DNA of 64,000 nt, from the NCBI GenBank assembly GCA_030435675.1, contig CM059625.1, positions 16,430,001 through 16,494,000 of the forward strand. The letters run 5' to 3'. Position numbers and translations under genes: made by a program. Positions 33,364 through 46,187 of the stretch are shown here, piece by piece. This DNA is from Steinernema hermaphroditum. Lineage: Eukaryota; Nematoda; Chromadorea; Rhabditida; Steinernematidae. Under the pieces are notes generated by a model. That model had not been told where the DNA came from and did not search any database. It saw only the letters and a list, made by a program, of their open reading frames with translations. The number at the start of each line of letters is the position of its first letter. Positions within the stretch are counted from its first letter, which is position 1.

Positions 33364-34281
33364 TTAAGTGAATAAGATGCACATCAGTTCAAGCTCAGCG
33401 ACGTAATGAATTGGTTCCCCTTCTGGTGCCTCCTGTTTCTCCTTGCAAATCACGTAGATTTCATGCTCACCGTGCTCTTCGGCTAGCGGATCCTGCAGTT
33501 TTGCCACGTCTAGAGTTCCCCACGTCTCCAGTTGGAACATCTTCTTTGCAATGTATTCAGGGGTTTCTTTTGGAACCAATGGGATAAGACGATGAGCTAT
33601 GCACTCCGGAACGGTGTTGGAGTTCATTATTATCCTCTTGCCGCACAGCTCGCTGGACTTCTCGTTCCAAAGGGTGAGAACTGTTTTCACAATCCTCTCT
33701 GAAGTCGTGTGAAGACACATGAATTGTGTCTGCACAATCATATCCAAAATGTAGGGAACAGCTTCGTCAGGTACATGTGTGGACTCCAGACCACATATTC
33801 GTAGTTGATGCTGGCTGCAAAGGGTCTTGAATAGCTCTAGAAGCGAATTCCTCAGGGGATGAACGATCTGAAGTGTTCGAAGTTCCTTCCATGAAGAGAT
33901 AAACTTAATCCAGTCCTTCTGCAGATTCGGTGCGAACAGCTGTAGTGTTATGAAAGCATACTTGTTCGGAGAAGTGATTATGCTGAACAGCTCCTTGTCG
34001 ATGACGATATCGGGCTGATCGGAGTTCAGCTCAATCGAAACGGAATAGACGTAGTGCAGACCGACACTTTCCGCATCGATAACTTCCATGTCGCGCAGCC
34101 GGATGCCTTGCTTTTCTAACAGGACACCATTGTGAATTTTGTAGACAATGTTGCTCCCTTGTTCATAATATTGCCGAGCCATTGAGCCAAGAAGGCCGCA
34201 AATCTGTTGGAGTTCCTTCCATGCTGGGAATGTAAGTGATACAAGGACTTGTTCCATGAAATCCGCGGGAACATCCTCCAT
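33364..34281 (-). CDS. F-box-like nematode protein, 305 aa
   Basis: An intronless frame whose ATG lies three bases after CTATCTTTCAG, a splice acceptor expected for trans-spliced leader addition; this decides the start. The N-terminus (MEDVPADFMEQVLVSLTF, then PAWKELQQICG) resembles a degenerate F-box, and the rest looks like the variable substrate-binding part of nematode F-box proteins, with leucine-rich stretches (WKELRTLQIVHPLRNSLLEL). No transmembrane segment is visible. If the family call is right it would pair with Skp1-related proteins in ubiquitin ligation. The coding call is strong; the family call is moderate. Confidence 0.8.
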   Translation of the reverse strand: MEDVPADFMEQVLVSLTFPAWKELQQICGLLGSMARQYYEQGSNIVYKIHNGVLLEKQGIRLRDMEVIDAESVGLHYVYSVSIELNSDQPDIVIDKELFSIITSPNKYAFITLQLFAPNLQKDWIKFISSWKELRTLQIVHPLRNSLLELFKTLCSQHQLRICGLESTHVPDEAVPYILDMIVQTQFMCLHTTSERIVKTVLTLWNEKSSELCGKRIIMNSNTVPECIAHRLIPLVPKETPEYIAKKMFQLETWGTLDVAKLQDPLAEEHGEHEIYVICKEKQEAPEGEPIHYVAELELMCILFT

Positions 34282-34289
34282 TTTCTGAA

Positions 34290-35225
34290 AGATAGGAAGC
34301 TGCTAAATTTGCAGGAATGGGTTTGAGTTACGATAGACAACGTACAACACGGAAAGAAACCGAAAACAAGTGCGCTAAAAAGGGCTATACGAAGCCTAAA
34401 ATGACAGTGGAGGGGTTATCACGGCCGGCTGCTTACCTGTTGTTTACGTAAACAGCTGGCAGTTTGAAAGAGGTTTGCTCGCTACAGTGAAAAGCGACTC
34501 TGTGTCGTCGGGTAAACAATTTTGATATCTATGCTTTCAGTGGGTTAATCAGCACTTTTGTAAATGCCTTGATCGGTGTACCGGAAATACGATAATCTCC
34601 ATTTGGTTCAAGGATCCCTAATCTACTTGCTTTTACCGCAACTCTAGACAAAAAGACTAGCTACCATAGCACTTCGAATACCAAAACCAGTAAAGTACAG
34701 GCAATGCAGTGACCTGCGAAGATCATACTGTGATTACCACAGGCCACCTGTGCGAAGCATTTGCTATCTAACTTTTGATCGCCACACGCTAAGCTATATA
34801 TGAAATTATTTCGCACTTCTCGCCTCTTCTCACCTCACATCGCATATCGATCTGCGCGTTTTCTTTTGGAGAATCAGTGAGCTCAAGATATGATATGTAG
34901 CTTTCGCAGTTTTGGAGTTGATGGCTTCTTCGATAATTGCTGTTGTGAAACTTCCCCGCATCAACGATTTTGCAATTTGCCTTTCCCAACAGCAATGTGA
35001 TCAGTGGGCAGTGACCCGCATCGCCTCACATCTATGTTTCACCTATACACAGACTGATTTTACGATACATCTCGTAGTAACTTCTTTAGCAGAGAGTATT
35101 TGCAACATACGCATTATTCAAGACATCCTTGAGACATGTTATATCATGGGCACACATTTCGTTTATCGCATCAAACAGAACAAATGAATGTCGATATGGT
35201 ACAGGCAATGGTGGAAAGTTTCCAA
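34290..35225. other. Intergenic region
   Basis: Lies between the start of the F-box-like gene and the 3' end of the K2P channel on the same strand. Open frames here are short and lack splice context. It probably includes the promoter of the F-box-like gene and the K2P 3' UTR. Confidence 0.5.
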
Positions 35226-35227
35226 AG

Positions 35228-38200
35228 TTAATTTTGCGTCGAAGATTGGGTCGGGCTATCGGAAGGTTCGCTTGAACTCGCATCAGCTTCGATTCGTGGC
35301 GACATGGAGTACTTTCGTGATGTCGATGCTGCCGTACTCGTTCCAACAGCACCCACTGATCGTTTATGTTGCGTTTGTCGGAATTTCTTCCATTGCTACA
35401 ATCAACGTTCTTGCTTACAACATCACAAGGTTTGATGTAAACGCACCTTCTGATATTGCTCGTATCGCTTCCACGCTTCCTCGCTGTAAGCTTTCCTTTT
35501 TTGAGCAGCGATTTCGGCAGCCGTCAGCTGCCTCGCTGAAATGGATTAGACGCTAATAGTAATTATAGGTAGTAGAATAAAGGCTACTTTATCAGGTATA
35601 TGCTCTACAAAAAAAGGATGGTTGAGCTCTAATGCATACTTTGTGCTAGGCTTTCAAGATGTGGATCGGTTTTAGATACCAAGCTAGTGATTAAAAGCGG
35701 TTTCTAGATTGATTACTGATGGCTTTTCTTGGTTATATACTTACGTTTGGGTGGCGGAGACGGTTCCTTTACAGGTTCTGGTGTGGGTTCTCTCACAGGC
35801 TCGGGAGTGGGCTCCCGAACAGGCTCGGGCTCTGGCTCGGGTTCTGGCTCCGGTTCTGGTTCAGGTGATTCTTCAACCTCCGGTGTTGCCGGTGGAGTTG
35901 GCTCTCGGGGAGTAGGAATTGGAGACGGCTCTGGACTGGGCTCAGGTGTTGGCTCAGGTGTTGGTTCAGGTGTAGGCTCCGGAGTTGGCTCGCGAGATGG
36001 CTCAGGAGTCGGTTCTGGTGTCGGTTCTGGCGATGGCTCCGGGGTTGGCTCCCTTGGTGGACTGGGCGGAGGTGTTGGTTGCGGAATCCATGGCTCTTCT
36101 TCATCATCGTCTGCAAAGCCTACTTCTGCGGTCTCTACTTTAAGATCGGCAGGCTCAATGGCTGGTGGCTAAACGGTCTGATTTTACAAACGCAAGCCAT
36201 TTGGAGTATTACCCTCAGTGACGGTATTTCACCTTCCTCCACTTTGATAGCTTGGTCGACAAAGTGATCCAAGTCCAAATTTTTTATGGTATGAATTGGA
36301 AGATTGAATTGATCGCCGAGGTTTTTCACCAACTGTTTCATTGTTAGCCTAAATGATAGCCGCCTTGATCTCTACACAATAATTTAGAGCATACTTCTTT
36401 CCACCGAACCATATCTGCACTTTGGCCACATTTTCTATCTTCCTGCCGTAGTAGTGGAGCTTCTTCAGCGTATCCGCAGCAATCTCAATGGCTATTGTCG
36501 TGAGTGCCAGTCCGATGGCTATGTACAGGATGGTGAATATCATGTATGGTTCTCTAAAACATTCTAATATAGATGAGAAGACTTAGAAGAGAAGTTTTTA
36601 ATTATTTATAAAAATATGGAACTAATTATTGTTGTGTCCAGCGGACGTCTATTTTATTGCTACTCTGCTCATTTCATTTACTCCTCTGAAGCACTAATAA
36701 TTTGCAGAAATGCACCCACCTTCTCGGAACGATATCACCGAGACCGATACTCGTCAGCGTAACGAAATTGAAGTATATCGCAGAAAGGAACGTCATGTCG
36801 TCTTCGTACGAAGAAAGAAGTACAGCACCAAAGATTATATAGAAGCAAAAGAATACAAGAAGTGACATCGCCTGATTCCGTTCAGGCTCGTCCTCCTCTT
36901 TCTCCGATTTCTCGCTGTCTTTGCGCTCTGGTTCCTGCATTACACCTTCTTCCATATCCTCTATTTCGCTAACTTTAGCGTCCAGAATCCCGTTTGCCAA
37001 AGCCGTACTGCTTCCATACTTCTTGAATCGTCTACTTTCGTCCCATTTCTTTTTAACATTTCTAAAAGTAAATTTTGATTACAGTCTACTAGAAATCATG
37101 TCTGTCACTTTTTGAAATCGGTGTATGTTTTCTCGTAGCTATCCATGACTTCCGAGAGGAATTTACCCAGATCAGCAATGGCGAGCAGAGTAAACGGAAT
37201 TCCGAGGAGACCGTACAGAATGCAGAAAAGTCGTCCGCCGAATGTTTTCGGAGCGACATTACCGTAGCCTGAAAGAATAGCAAGGCTTTACAAGTGGACA
37301 GAAATTAAGCTGAGTTCATAGACTACGATTCAATTATTGCTTACCGATAGTAGTTATAATCGTAAACGAAAAAAGAAGTGACTCGGTGAAAGTCCACGGT
37401 ATCTTCTTCCTGTCCTGCCCCTTTTCATCCTTTTTCATTTCTGCAAAGGACATTAGACAGCTCATTTTCATAATAGCAACCTTTTCCCACTGCCGCTCGC
37501 TTCAGACGTGAGGGGTCTTCCAACGCAACTGCATAGCACCCATCAAGTGCCTTCATCATCATCTTGTCCATGTTTTCCGGTGCGCATCCCGAATCTATGA
37601 CTTTCTAAAAATAGGCATTACAAATCACTTTTGTAAACATAGCGTATGCGATAGAGAAAATGCCCGATTTCTTCCGTTTTCACTTACTTTCAAAGCGAGG
37701 TGAACACATTTGCGGCTACGCAACACTTGAGCAACTGTTCCTTTGTCGCGGCTAGACCAGGCGCTGAAAAATAAACGTAATTAATTGCTTTACAAATTGC
37801 GGTGGCGGTCAGCTGAGCAGCCTACCCGGAGTGAAGGTCAATCCCAGCTGCTTCGAGGAAGTCGATCTCGGCGCTCGTTGAGTTCCTTTTGCGGACTCGG
37901 TGTACTCGGCTAGGAGTTGATGTAGTCGATTGAGTGTCATGTGTTCCGATGCCAACTAAAGAACAAACATACAACAGTGTGCTCATTTCATCAATCATTA
38001 ATCATAACCAGAATAAGCAACCCATATATAGGGTGGTAATAATTGTGTGTCAAGTCTGATGTATGAACTTTTCTTTCACAATCAGTGAACTAACAGCATG
38101 TCAAGGATTAAAGAAAGACAATGAAAACTAGAGACAAACACATTTATCATCGGAGTGTTCCAACGGAACTTTGAATGCTTTTCGCTGATCACAAAGTTCA

Positions 38201-39533
38201 ACTTTTACTAGATATATTTTAGTCGATAAACGTTCATCAACGGGCATAATCAGGAAGTATTATCTCACTATCTGGTATTTGCAACCAGTCAATCGTCGAA
38301 AGACCCATTTACTTATAAGACTATGAGGTAGCACCCGGGTGCGAAGCTTTCTACATCGACCTTAAAATTGCTTTAGGATGCAGTATATCCCTTGTTCTAT
38401 GCTAAAATCTAGCGGTGTTTCCGGATGATCCTGCAGGGGCGCAGCAACACCATTTATAAATGACTTGAATGCTTGCAGTTTAACCTTACAAACCTATAAG
38501 TACTATATAGCTAGCAGTGCAAACGTCAAGTATTCGGTAAGCGGTTCCTGCTCTTATGAAGAAAAGCAAAAAAGAGCTATAAGTTGACGGCCATGTGCAT
38601 GAATTCTTAAGTGTCAGATTGTTTGAAAGCGTTATGAGGTCGCCAATAATTTGGCCGCTTCCTGGTATCGAACACATGTATGGTCCTCTGTGCTTTTGAA
38701 ATTTACATCTTCGCAGTTGTTCTTAATGAGATTCCAGGCTTGACTTAATTTCCGCTTGTTGTTTTTCATTAAACAGAAAAACCGTGGTTAAGATTCACAA
38801 CGGTCTTGATATGGTATTTCAAGGGCTTAAGGGTAACAGGATAGAACTAACAAAGCGTTCAACGTGAGAACGAATGGCAGGTAGCCGGCGAAGTTTTTCT
38901 TTTGTTAAGTGTCTGCGGGAGTGTGCCTTTGGCACGTTTCCTGAGTGCCAGATTTTTGAACAAAAACTAAATGGAGACGTGATCTATGTCTAGCGCTGTT
39001 TTGTTCGGAACGTAACGTATTTTCGATTCCAACCCGAATGGTGGTGTTACGAGACAGAATACAGGGGTATTGGTGTCTACATGGGTTTGATTTACTGAGG
39101 TTAATGTGCATGACATTGTTTTGCGGTGACTCCTGGACGATATATGCGCAAATCGCCATAATTGAAGAAGCAATATTTCAGATGTATTCTCCTTTAGCTC
39201 ACCTGGATCGAATTGTTCAACGACATCTCTCCGTGCGCGCCCTTTCGGACTTGTAACTTCTTTGCTCTCCAACTTCTGCATGATCAATGCGCCGAATATT
39301 GCATACATGGCTACGCTCATCACCATCAAAAGATGGACGACGAATGGAGTCGCCTGAAAGAGTCGAATACACATATTATCCATGCAACATTTCATCTTTC
39401 GCTTTACATCTAATAAAGCTTCAGTAATTCACAAAACTTTTCATCGTGGATCATTTCAGCCAACATCAACAATGCTTACTTTTAAGAGGACTGTTGGATT
39501 GAGCTTCTTGTGGATGTAAGTGAAGAACCTCAT
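35228..39533 (-). CDS. TWK-type two-pore-domain K+ channel, 702 aa
   Basis: Background K+ channel of the plasma membrane; two subunits form a pore. Thirteen exons: 39533-39480, 39353-39203, 37955-37826, 37763-37688, 37604-37481, 37440-37345, 37268-37109, 37061-36720, 36553-36395, 36348-36213, 36168-35745, 35535-35447, 35395-35228, all in phase. Pore 1 is TTIGYGNVAP (GYG 211-213) and pore 2 [10 protein letters not shown] (GLG 370-372). TM1 is [18 protein letters not shown]. The loop before pore 1 has Cys residues for the extracellular cap. After TM4 come [20 protein letters not shown] and an acidic/Pro stretch, then a Pro-Glu repeat (about 477-617), then [20 protein letters not shown] and a Ser-rich end. 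It is paralogous to 58897-63628. The start is the first ATG of exon 1; earlier exons cannot be excluded. Confidence 0.92.
35753..36054 (-). repeat. Pro-Glu coding repeat in K2P channel
   Basis: Within exon 11 of the 702-aa channel. Degenerate 6-, 12- and 18-nt units encode PTPEP, PSPEP, PEPE and REPTPEP motifs, about 100 residues in all. Opposite-frame readings give Gly-Ser and Gln-Leu runs, which are shadows. The paralogue lacks this tract. Confidence 0.9.
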
Positions 39534-39539
39534 GATCTT

Positions 39540-42500
39540 ATGGACGCCGCTACAACGCAAACTGAGTGACCAAAACAAACGAACTCGATCGACCGTGCTC
39601 GAATTTCGAACGCTCACGCAGCCTACTGCCAAATTCCCCGTTGCTTGAGCATGAAATTCATTGACTGACTACAAATAATTTCAGTGGGCCACATTAGGAC
39701 GCGCATCGGCCGATGAAGTCGTCGTCATAGCAGTTTTTACTCAGTTTGTAATAATTGCTCAAACGAGTAAGAATGAGAAACTAATCAGCGGGTCAAGCCG
39801 GACATATGTTTCTAACCGCTGACGGCCGAGTTCATGGAACGCTTTCGTGTCTCTCCTGGCCCCCGGCTCCCCTGTTCTCGGCCCAGCCACGCCCGACCAT
39901 TGTCGGGGCGAGCGACGAAAACACGAAGAAATAAATTAGCAATTTTGCCACTCTTTTCACTCACTTTTCTAATATTGCTCGAAATGAAGCGTCGCTTAGC
40001 ATCGTGTTTATCTTTAACCTCATTACGAGCGTTTAATCAGTGATCGCTCCCGTTCGGTAGCTGTTCTTTGGCCACCCGCTGACAGCTGACCGGCGACGAT
40101 ATGGGCATAAACAGGAAAAAGCAGGAAAATGGGCGCGCGTGATTAAGGTATTAAGGACGTGAGGTGGAAAGCCCAAGCTGCTTGTGCATACGTTGGGAAA
40201 ATAACGACGTCATTAATCACTTTGAATCTTTTCTTGAGTTGTTGTTGAACGGCAAAACACACAAACTTAGAGTTTGTCCCACTCAAACCGAAGTAACATC
40301 ACTGTAACCATCTATACGTTCTAGAATGAGGTTCGCTGTCTAGCAAAAAGTTGTATTTACTGCTGTAAGTGTCAGATCAAAAAGCACCAGAAAGGTCCAC
40401 AGATCATTGGTCGGCAATGATCTGAAAGACATATCGTAAATTTCTGCGTTAAGAATGTCGAAGTCGAAAAGGATAAAGCATGAATTAAGCAGGATTAGAA
40501 ACAAAGTGAACATCTGGCGGATGCGATACGATTGAAAAGAAACAACTTCATTTCAAATCTAGTATCACATCAAGGGTCACATATGCTTCATATAATAATT
40601 TGTGCTAAATATTTGGCAGATTCGCCATATCCCTGTAAAACTATCGTTACTGATTGTTTTTCGAAAATCCCTACCGATCTTTGATCCGTTGTTATCTTGT
40701 GAATTTCTAAGTTAAATAAAAGAAGGCAAAACCATGACAAGAGGAAATGCGTGTCGTTTGTGTGCGTGCTCGGAAGCGCATGGAGCTATAGATTCTTAGA
40801 GAGTCAGCCTTCTATTTGGAAGTTGAAAGAACAAAGATCAAGCCGATAAATGGAAATATAAGGTTTTAAGATATTCTTTCACAAAAAAAGGTAGACATTT
40901 TCTCGAAAATCACATATCCTTGGCTGAATTCAGACTGCAAACGAAGGTATAACTTTCACTGTCTATTCTTTGTCAACCGTTTAGCCATTGACGTACAGCA
41001 ATGTCTGTGATCCAGATGGTTCGCATGATGAGCTCATTTGAAAGGCAAACAACATGAACTAAATGAACTCACATGAGTGCCCATTACAACAAGGGTCATC
41101 CGGAATTTCAATCAGGGCATCGTAAAACGTTAAGGGGAAGCTTTGAAGCTAAAGTGCATAGAACAACATATGAACTGAGCAAATCGCTCTGGAATGGATA
41201 TGTTTGCGCTTCCATAAGCTTTGGTAGATGTGTATAAGGTGATCCAGATGAAGTGCAACATTTTTGATTCGTTGATTTAAGTGGATTTGTATTCGTTTTT
41301 GTATGCAAAACTCTTAGCTCTTACACGATGACAATTCATTTCAGATCAGATCAGATCTACCATTTCCGGCTTTCCGGCTGATCAGATCTACCAGATCAGA
41401 TCTACCATTTCCGGCTGTACGTTTTTCTTACTTGAGGTACTTGTTTCCATTAACCACTCAGTAGGCGTGGATCAAAACAATTACAAACGGTAGGCTAGCT
41501 ATACGATCTTTAAAAGACCATGTCACATAGAACGTTTGAACACAATGGGACTTTGTTCTATGGGAATTCACTTACGACAATCCGCACAGTGGGAAGACGA
41601 AGACAGTGCATGCCAAAATATCATAAGACTAAATGATCGAAGAGTGGCAAGCTGCGATTAACAACAAAACTGTGGATTTATCGCTATGTTCGCGGAGTTT
41701 TATGATTATATTCGCATCACACCTCCCAGCAGGAAGTTACATATTTAAGTGATCGAGTCATATGATTTGAAAGGATCTGCACTGGACTTTATAAGCATAA
41801 TTCGGGCTGAAAGCATCGTTTATATAGCTCATTCAAAATGGGACCAGATCGGTTAAATAAGAGGACAATAGCTGTACAATTAAGCTTACCTTTCTTCCTA
41901 CAATGAGATTCATGATTAGAGTATACTTCATCCAGTCGACAAGCGTCTCTCAATCAACCAGTCCTCTTTAGTGCGGCATCACATAGACGCCCGCATAAAC
42001 AAGTTAATGGGTTGAGTTAAAAGAGACAGCTCCAGACAAGCGCTGGAAACGTTTATTTTGGAAACAAAGGATGGTCGAAAATTCCGACAGATAAGAGAAG
42101 TCTCGGATAGTGCTTGTGCTTGTTCTCTTGTTGTCTTTAAAGCTACCGAGAAACTCTAAACTATCAGAACATTTCTCACTTTAATGCCGCATTAAAAATT
42201 TCGCTAAATATCACCACGGGCTGATAGAAATATTATTGACGAACTTAAAAGAATATAAACTTGCGGCACGTGAATAACGCCAAAGCTCTTTGCCTCGACT
42301 GTTATGAGAGGTGAGCTATAGTGATAGCAATTATGTGGCTATCAGTAATGTCACCTTCCATGCAAGAGCTAATCCACTTTCGGGCAATCTTGGATAAGGA
42401 ACACTCAGTACGGAGTTAAAAAAGTGGATTTGTCCATTGCCGGGTTATATTCGTTCCTTGGGGTCCTTCAACAGTTTTGCGAAACTTAACTTAATCATAT

Positions 42501-45500
42501 AATCACGCTTCATTTACATAATTGAGGGAACAGGGTTTGCGAAAACATTCTACCTGAGAAACTACGTTCTCGCCAAATATCAAAATTAGTTTTCAACTAA
42601 ACCAAATAATGGATCAACTCATGGAAAAAGAAACTTACGCCACAAACCCTCTTCGCCGTTTCCATTTGAACCAAAATAATAACCGAATCGGATCCCACAA
42701 AAGCCAATATTCTATGAATTTAAATGGTCATCGCCCGAAAGCCGCCCTTCCAAAAATGGTAGCTATTTATTATCCCAGTAACCTTTGTTCGGCCCAATCT
42801 CTCTTCAAAACGGATTGATGCCACCCAACAAAAGTTTTAGCTGGCGCACATATTTTAAACGCAAAACTAATGGCCTGTAAAACAACTTAACGCACTTGCC
42901 AACGCAAAAAGTGATGTTTTATGATCCCAAGTGTAACCTCAGGGCACTTATTTATCTTTCGACAATAATACATCACACACCATTAAACCCACCTTTTTGC
43001 TCGTTCGTTTAAACCACTCGATCTGCATGATTTGTACGTTCGCTGATGCAGAGCGTGGTCGTTCGTTTCTGAAATGACCATAGGGGAGATGACAGTCGGG
43101 AAGCGTCCACTGGTCACGAGACGAAACTAACACCCACGACTGCAGGGGCGATGAACGCGGCAATACAGGAAGTATGGTAACTTTAGCCGCCAAACACATA
43201 AGTCATAAGGGGTCGTGCTAATGGAGTGTTATTGGAAAGTGCAGCGCGCTTCTCGTTCTCAATGAAGTTGTGACGTCGAGATCTTCGGATCCCACTGGCT
43301 ATGCTAAAGGGCTCAAAGGTCGCTGTTTGCACATGACTCTGTGGAACATGCAGAAGCGAGAAAACCACGCAATGGCATAGAGCAAAAAAAGTAACCATTG
43401 AAACCACAGCCTCATCGTTCGAAAATATGACATGCCGAAACTCTCAATACCTCTAGAAGAAGGGCTGACATTTCCCATTCAAATGTGGGAAATCCAGGAT
43501 ATGGTACTCATGTCTTAGAGATGCCCTTTTGAGAATGGCAACACTGAATCGAGAGTGCAGCAAGTTCACCAAGGTATAATGAGTCTGCAACTTTTGAAAA
43601 GCGCATTGAACAATTAAGCGTCGGCCGGATGCGCAACTTTTGCTTCCCTTTGCGCCCACTTTGCACTTTGGACAATTTGGTGTCTTGGTCGTTGACTGTG
43701 TGTAGTGGGCCATTGTTCCCGGAATTGAAATAGACTGGAAACTCGTTTACGAGCGACTAATCAGGTTTCGCATACGTGAGGCCAAAAAATGGACGGAGGT
43801 GATGGCGGTTTCGCGAGTCCAAAAGCGAGAACCCAATTAAGATTTGATAGATACGGCCAAGTGATTTATGCACTGTTTTCTTGAGGGACTAATCGAGCAG
43901 TGGAAGAAAAACACGATTACGGCAACGAATGGCGCTTTGTTTCAACCGCCAACACGGATGGGAATCCAGGCATCTTGCTCCCATGAGCTGATGATGTACA
44001 TAGCCATGTTGTCATTGTTCTTTAATATGGTGTTATCTTTAATATTCGAAAAAGATCGCGAGCTCTGGTTACCGAAAACGAATATCGTGCGTGGGATGCC
44101 AGTTCTATAAGTAAGCTACCAGAACCAAATCCAGAGCCAGAGGTGAACCCAACGTAATACTGGGCTGGGAATTACGGTGATAGGGGAAATTTTGAGGAAA
44201 TGACCTGGACTATTCCAGCAAGAAGTTATTAGACATAACACTGACTACAGAGGCGTGAAAAGGAAAATTCAGAGCGAGTACTGAAACGAAGGATAACTAG
44301 CAGGTGCTGAACACTCACTAAATATTGAATTAAGGGAGAATAAGCATCCTTACGAAAGCAGATTAGAGTGAACCGAGCATTTCATTGATAGCTGGAGAAA
44401 AACTGATCATATACATATTGTGTGGACTGTGTTTTTGTGGTCAAACTCGCTATGTTTTAATAAGTATTATTATAGCAATGATCATCAATGAAAGGTCATG
44501 GTAACGAACAAAGTATGAGAATCCATTAAGGCCAGAATTATTGTGTCCAGTAGATGACGAGTTTCACGGTCAGTTTATCGAATAACACCCTTCTAGTCAT
44601 CATCGGAACGCTCAAAACACTAGCTGGCCCACAGGGGCTCTCGTGCAATGCACTGAATTATTGAAACGCTCACTTTTGGCGATAATTGGCTCGCCGGTGG
44701 CAGGCCACGCGGCGTTTTTGCCTAATTTTGACAACGCAACGTGCAGTCGTTAAAATCCGGCATGACGAATCAAGCACTATAATAAACGTGCAGCGCGCAA
44801 GTGTTTGACCGTAAGAGAGTTGGCGGTCTGTCGTTGACTAATTGAATGAGAGCACATGGTTTAAGTAAGGACATATGCCCGTTGGGCACATGTTTCCAAT
44901 TGGGCTGTAAATCGCTGGTGGAGAAAATGGGTAAACGAAGAAGCGGAGTTGATAAATTGACCGGGCTTTTTCTATCGGAATCATATGGGATAAATGGGTT
45001 CGGACCACTGATTACACACGCGCAGCGCTTGCGGTTGATGAACGACGTCTATGGGTTGGCCAAACATCTTTCTTTTAAGACGATTATTACGAGAGCTCGA
45101 AGTCCATGCTAGAAATCAGTTCAAATGACGGCAAAAGTAATGTGCAACAGGGCGTTTTTGTTAAGTGAACATGTGTTAAAACTACTTGCGGTGTCCTTTG
45201 GGAAAAGACTTGCAGATGTTGATGGGACAAGTGTTACTACCAGATACTTAAATAACTGTTTTCGTCTGCTCTTTTAAGCACGACTTAAAGCACGGGTTCC
45301 ATTCTCTGGAAACAGCTACCGAACTGTGATAAGGCATGTCATAATGGGGTACTATAGTAATTCCCGTCCAAGACCATTGGTTTTCTTATGTGTAAAGCTG
45401 AGAATAGACTCATAATCAGATGATTTTCTGATGCATTTATAAAAAACAAGCGCCGTAGAAAGTGCTTCTGGATTTCTGAATCCGGTCACGACAAATAGGA

Positions 45501-46180
45501 AGAATGGTTCATATTTCCGACCATTTAATGTTGTGTGTCGGGCACTAGAACTTAATAGAGTTCACACGTGTAACAACCCAGTCTTCATCCACTGCATCTA
45601 ATCTCAGCCCGATCCGGCCCTTTCACTTTGGAGGGTTCTCCAGTATAAACCGGAAATCGAATATGTTCTTGCTTGGAAAAATCACCTGAAAGCGTTGTGT
45701 TTTCATAGCCTTGTTGAAGGCTACCGTCAATCACGCTCATAGGAGCCAAAAAAAAGGAGGTCGCTCTCTATGCTTTGTGAATATAGTCTTTTATGTATGT
45801 AAAAGAGCACATTTTTTAACTATGAATGTACATTTCTTAATTAGCAAGAAGAATAAGCTTGCTCAAGAATTCAAGAGTACACTTTAACGTACAGAGCATG
45901 AAAATATGTGGAAAGTAGCTTTCTACAGTCAGCTAAAGAACACAATTAATCATGTCGACTTATTGTCGTACTACTGGAAGTGCAGACTACTACGGATTGA
46001 CCTCCTTGCCCTTGAACATCATTTCTGACCTTTCAGCTAAATTGGTTCCGCCCGCCCATTGCAACAATATTACGCGATTTAACTGCATAAGGTCCGGCAA
46101 TTGGCCAGTCGGTCGAGCCTACGCAAGGGCAATTAAACAAAAATTGTGGAAAAGGGCAATATTGCAAACAGGATTCTTGG
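39540..46180. other. Long intergenic stretch, no recognisable gene
   Basis: About 6.6 kb. A small tandem duplication at 41341-41415 repeats AGATCTACCATTTCCGGCT. The remaining short frames have no linked splice sites or motifs. It includes the 5' flank of the 702-aa channel. Confidence 0.45.
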
Positions 46181-46187
46181 AATCAGT

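Noticed and set aside
35709..36172. Gly-Ser-rich and Gln/His-rich proteins over the K2P tail
   Set aside because: They are other-frame or opposite-strand readings of the Pro-Glu repeat exon, whose own frame is fixed by splice phase and the paralogue.
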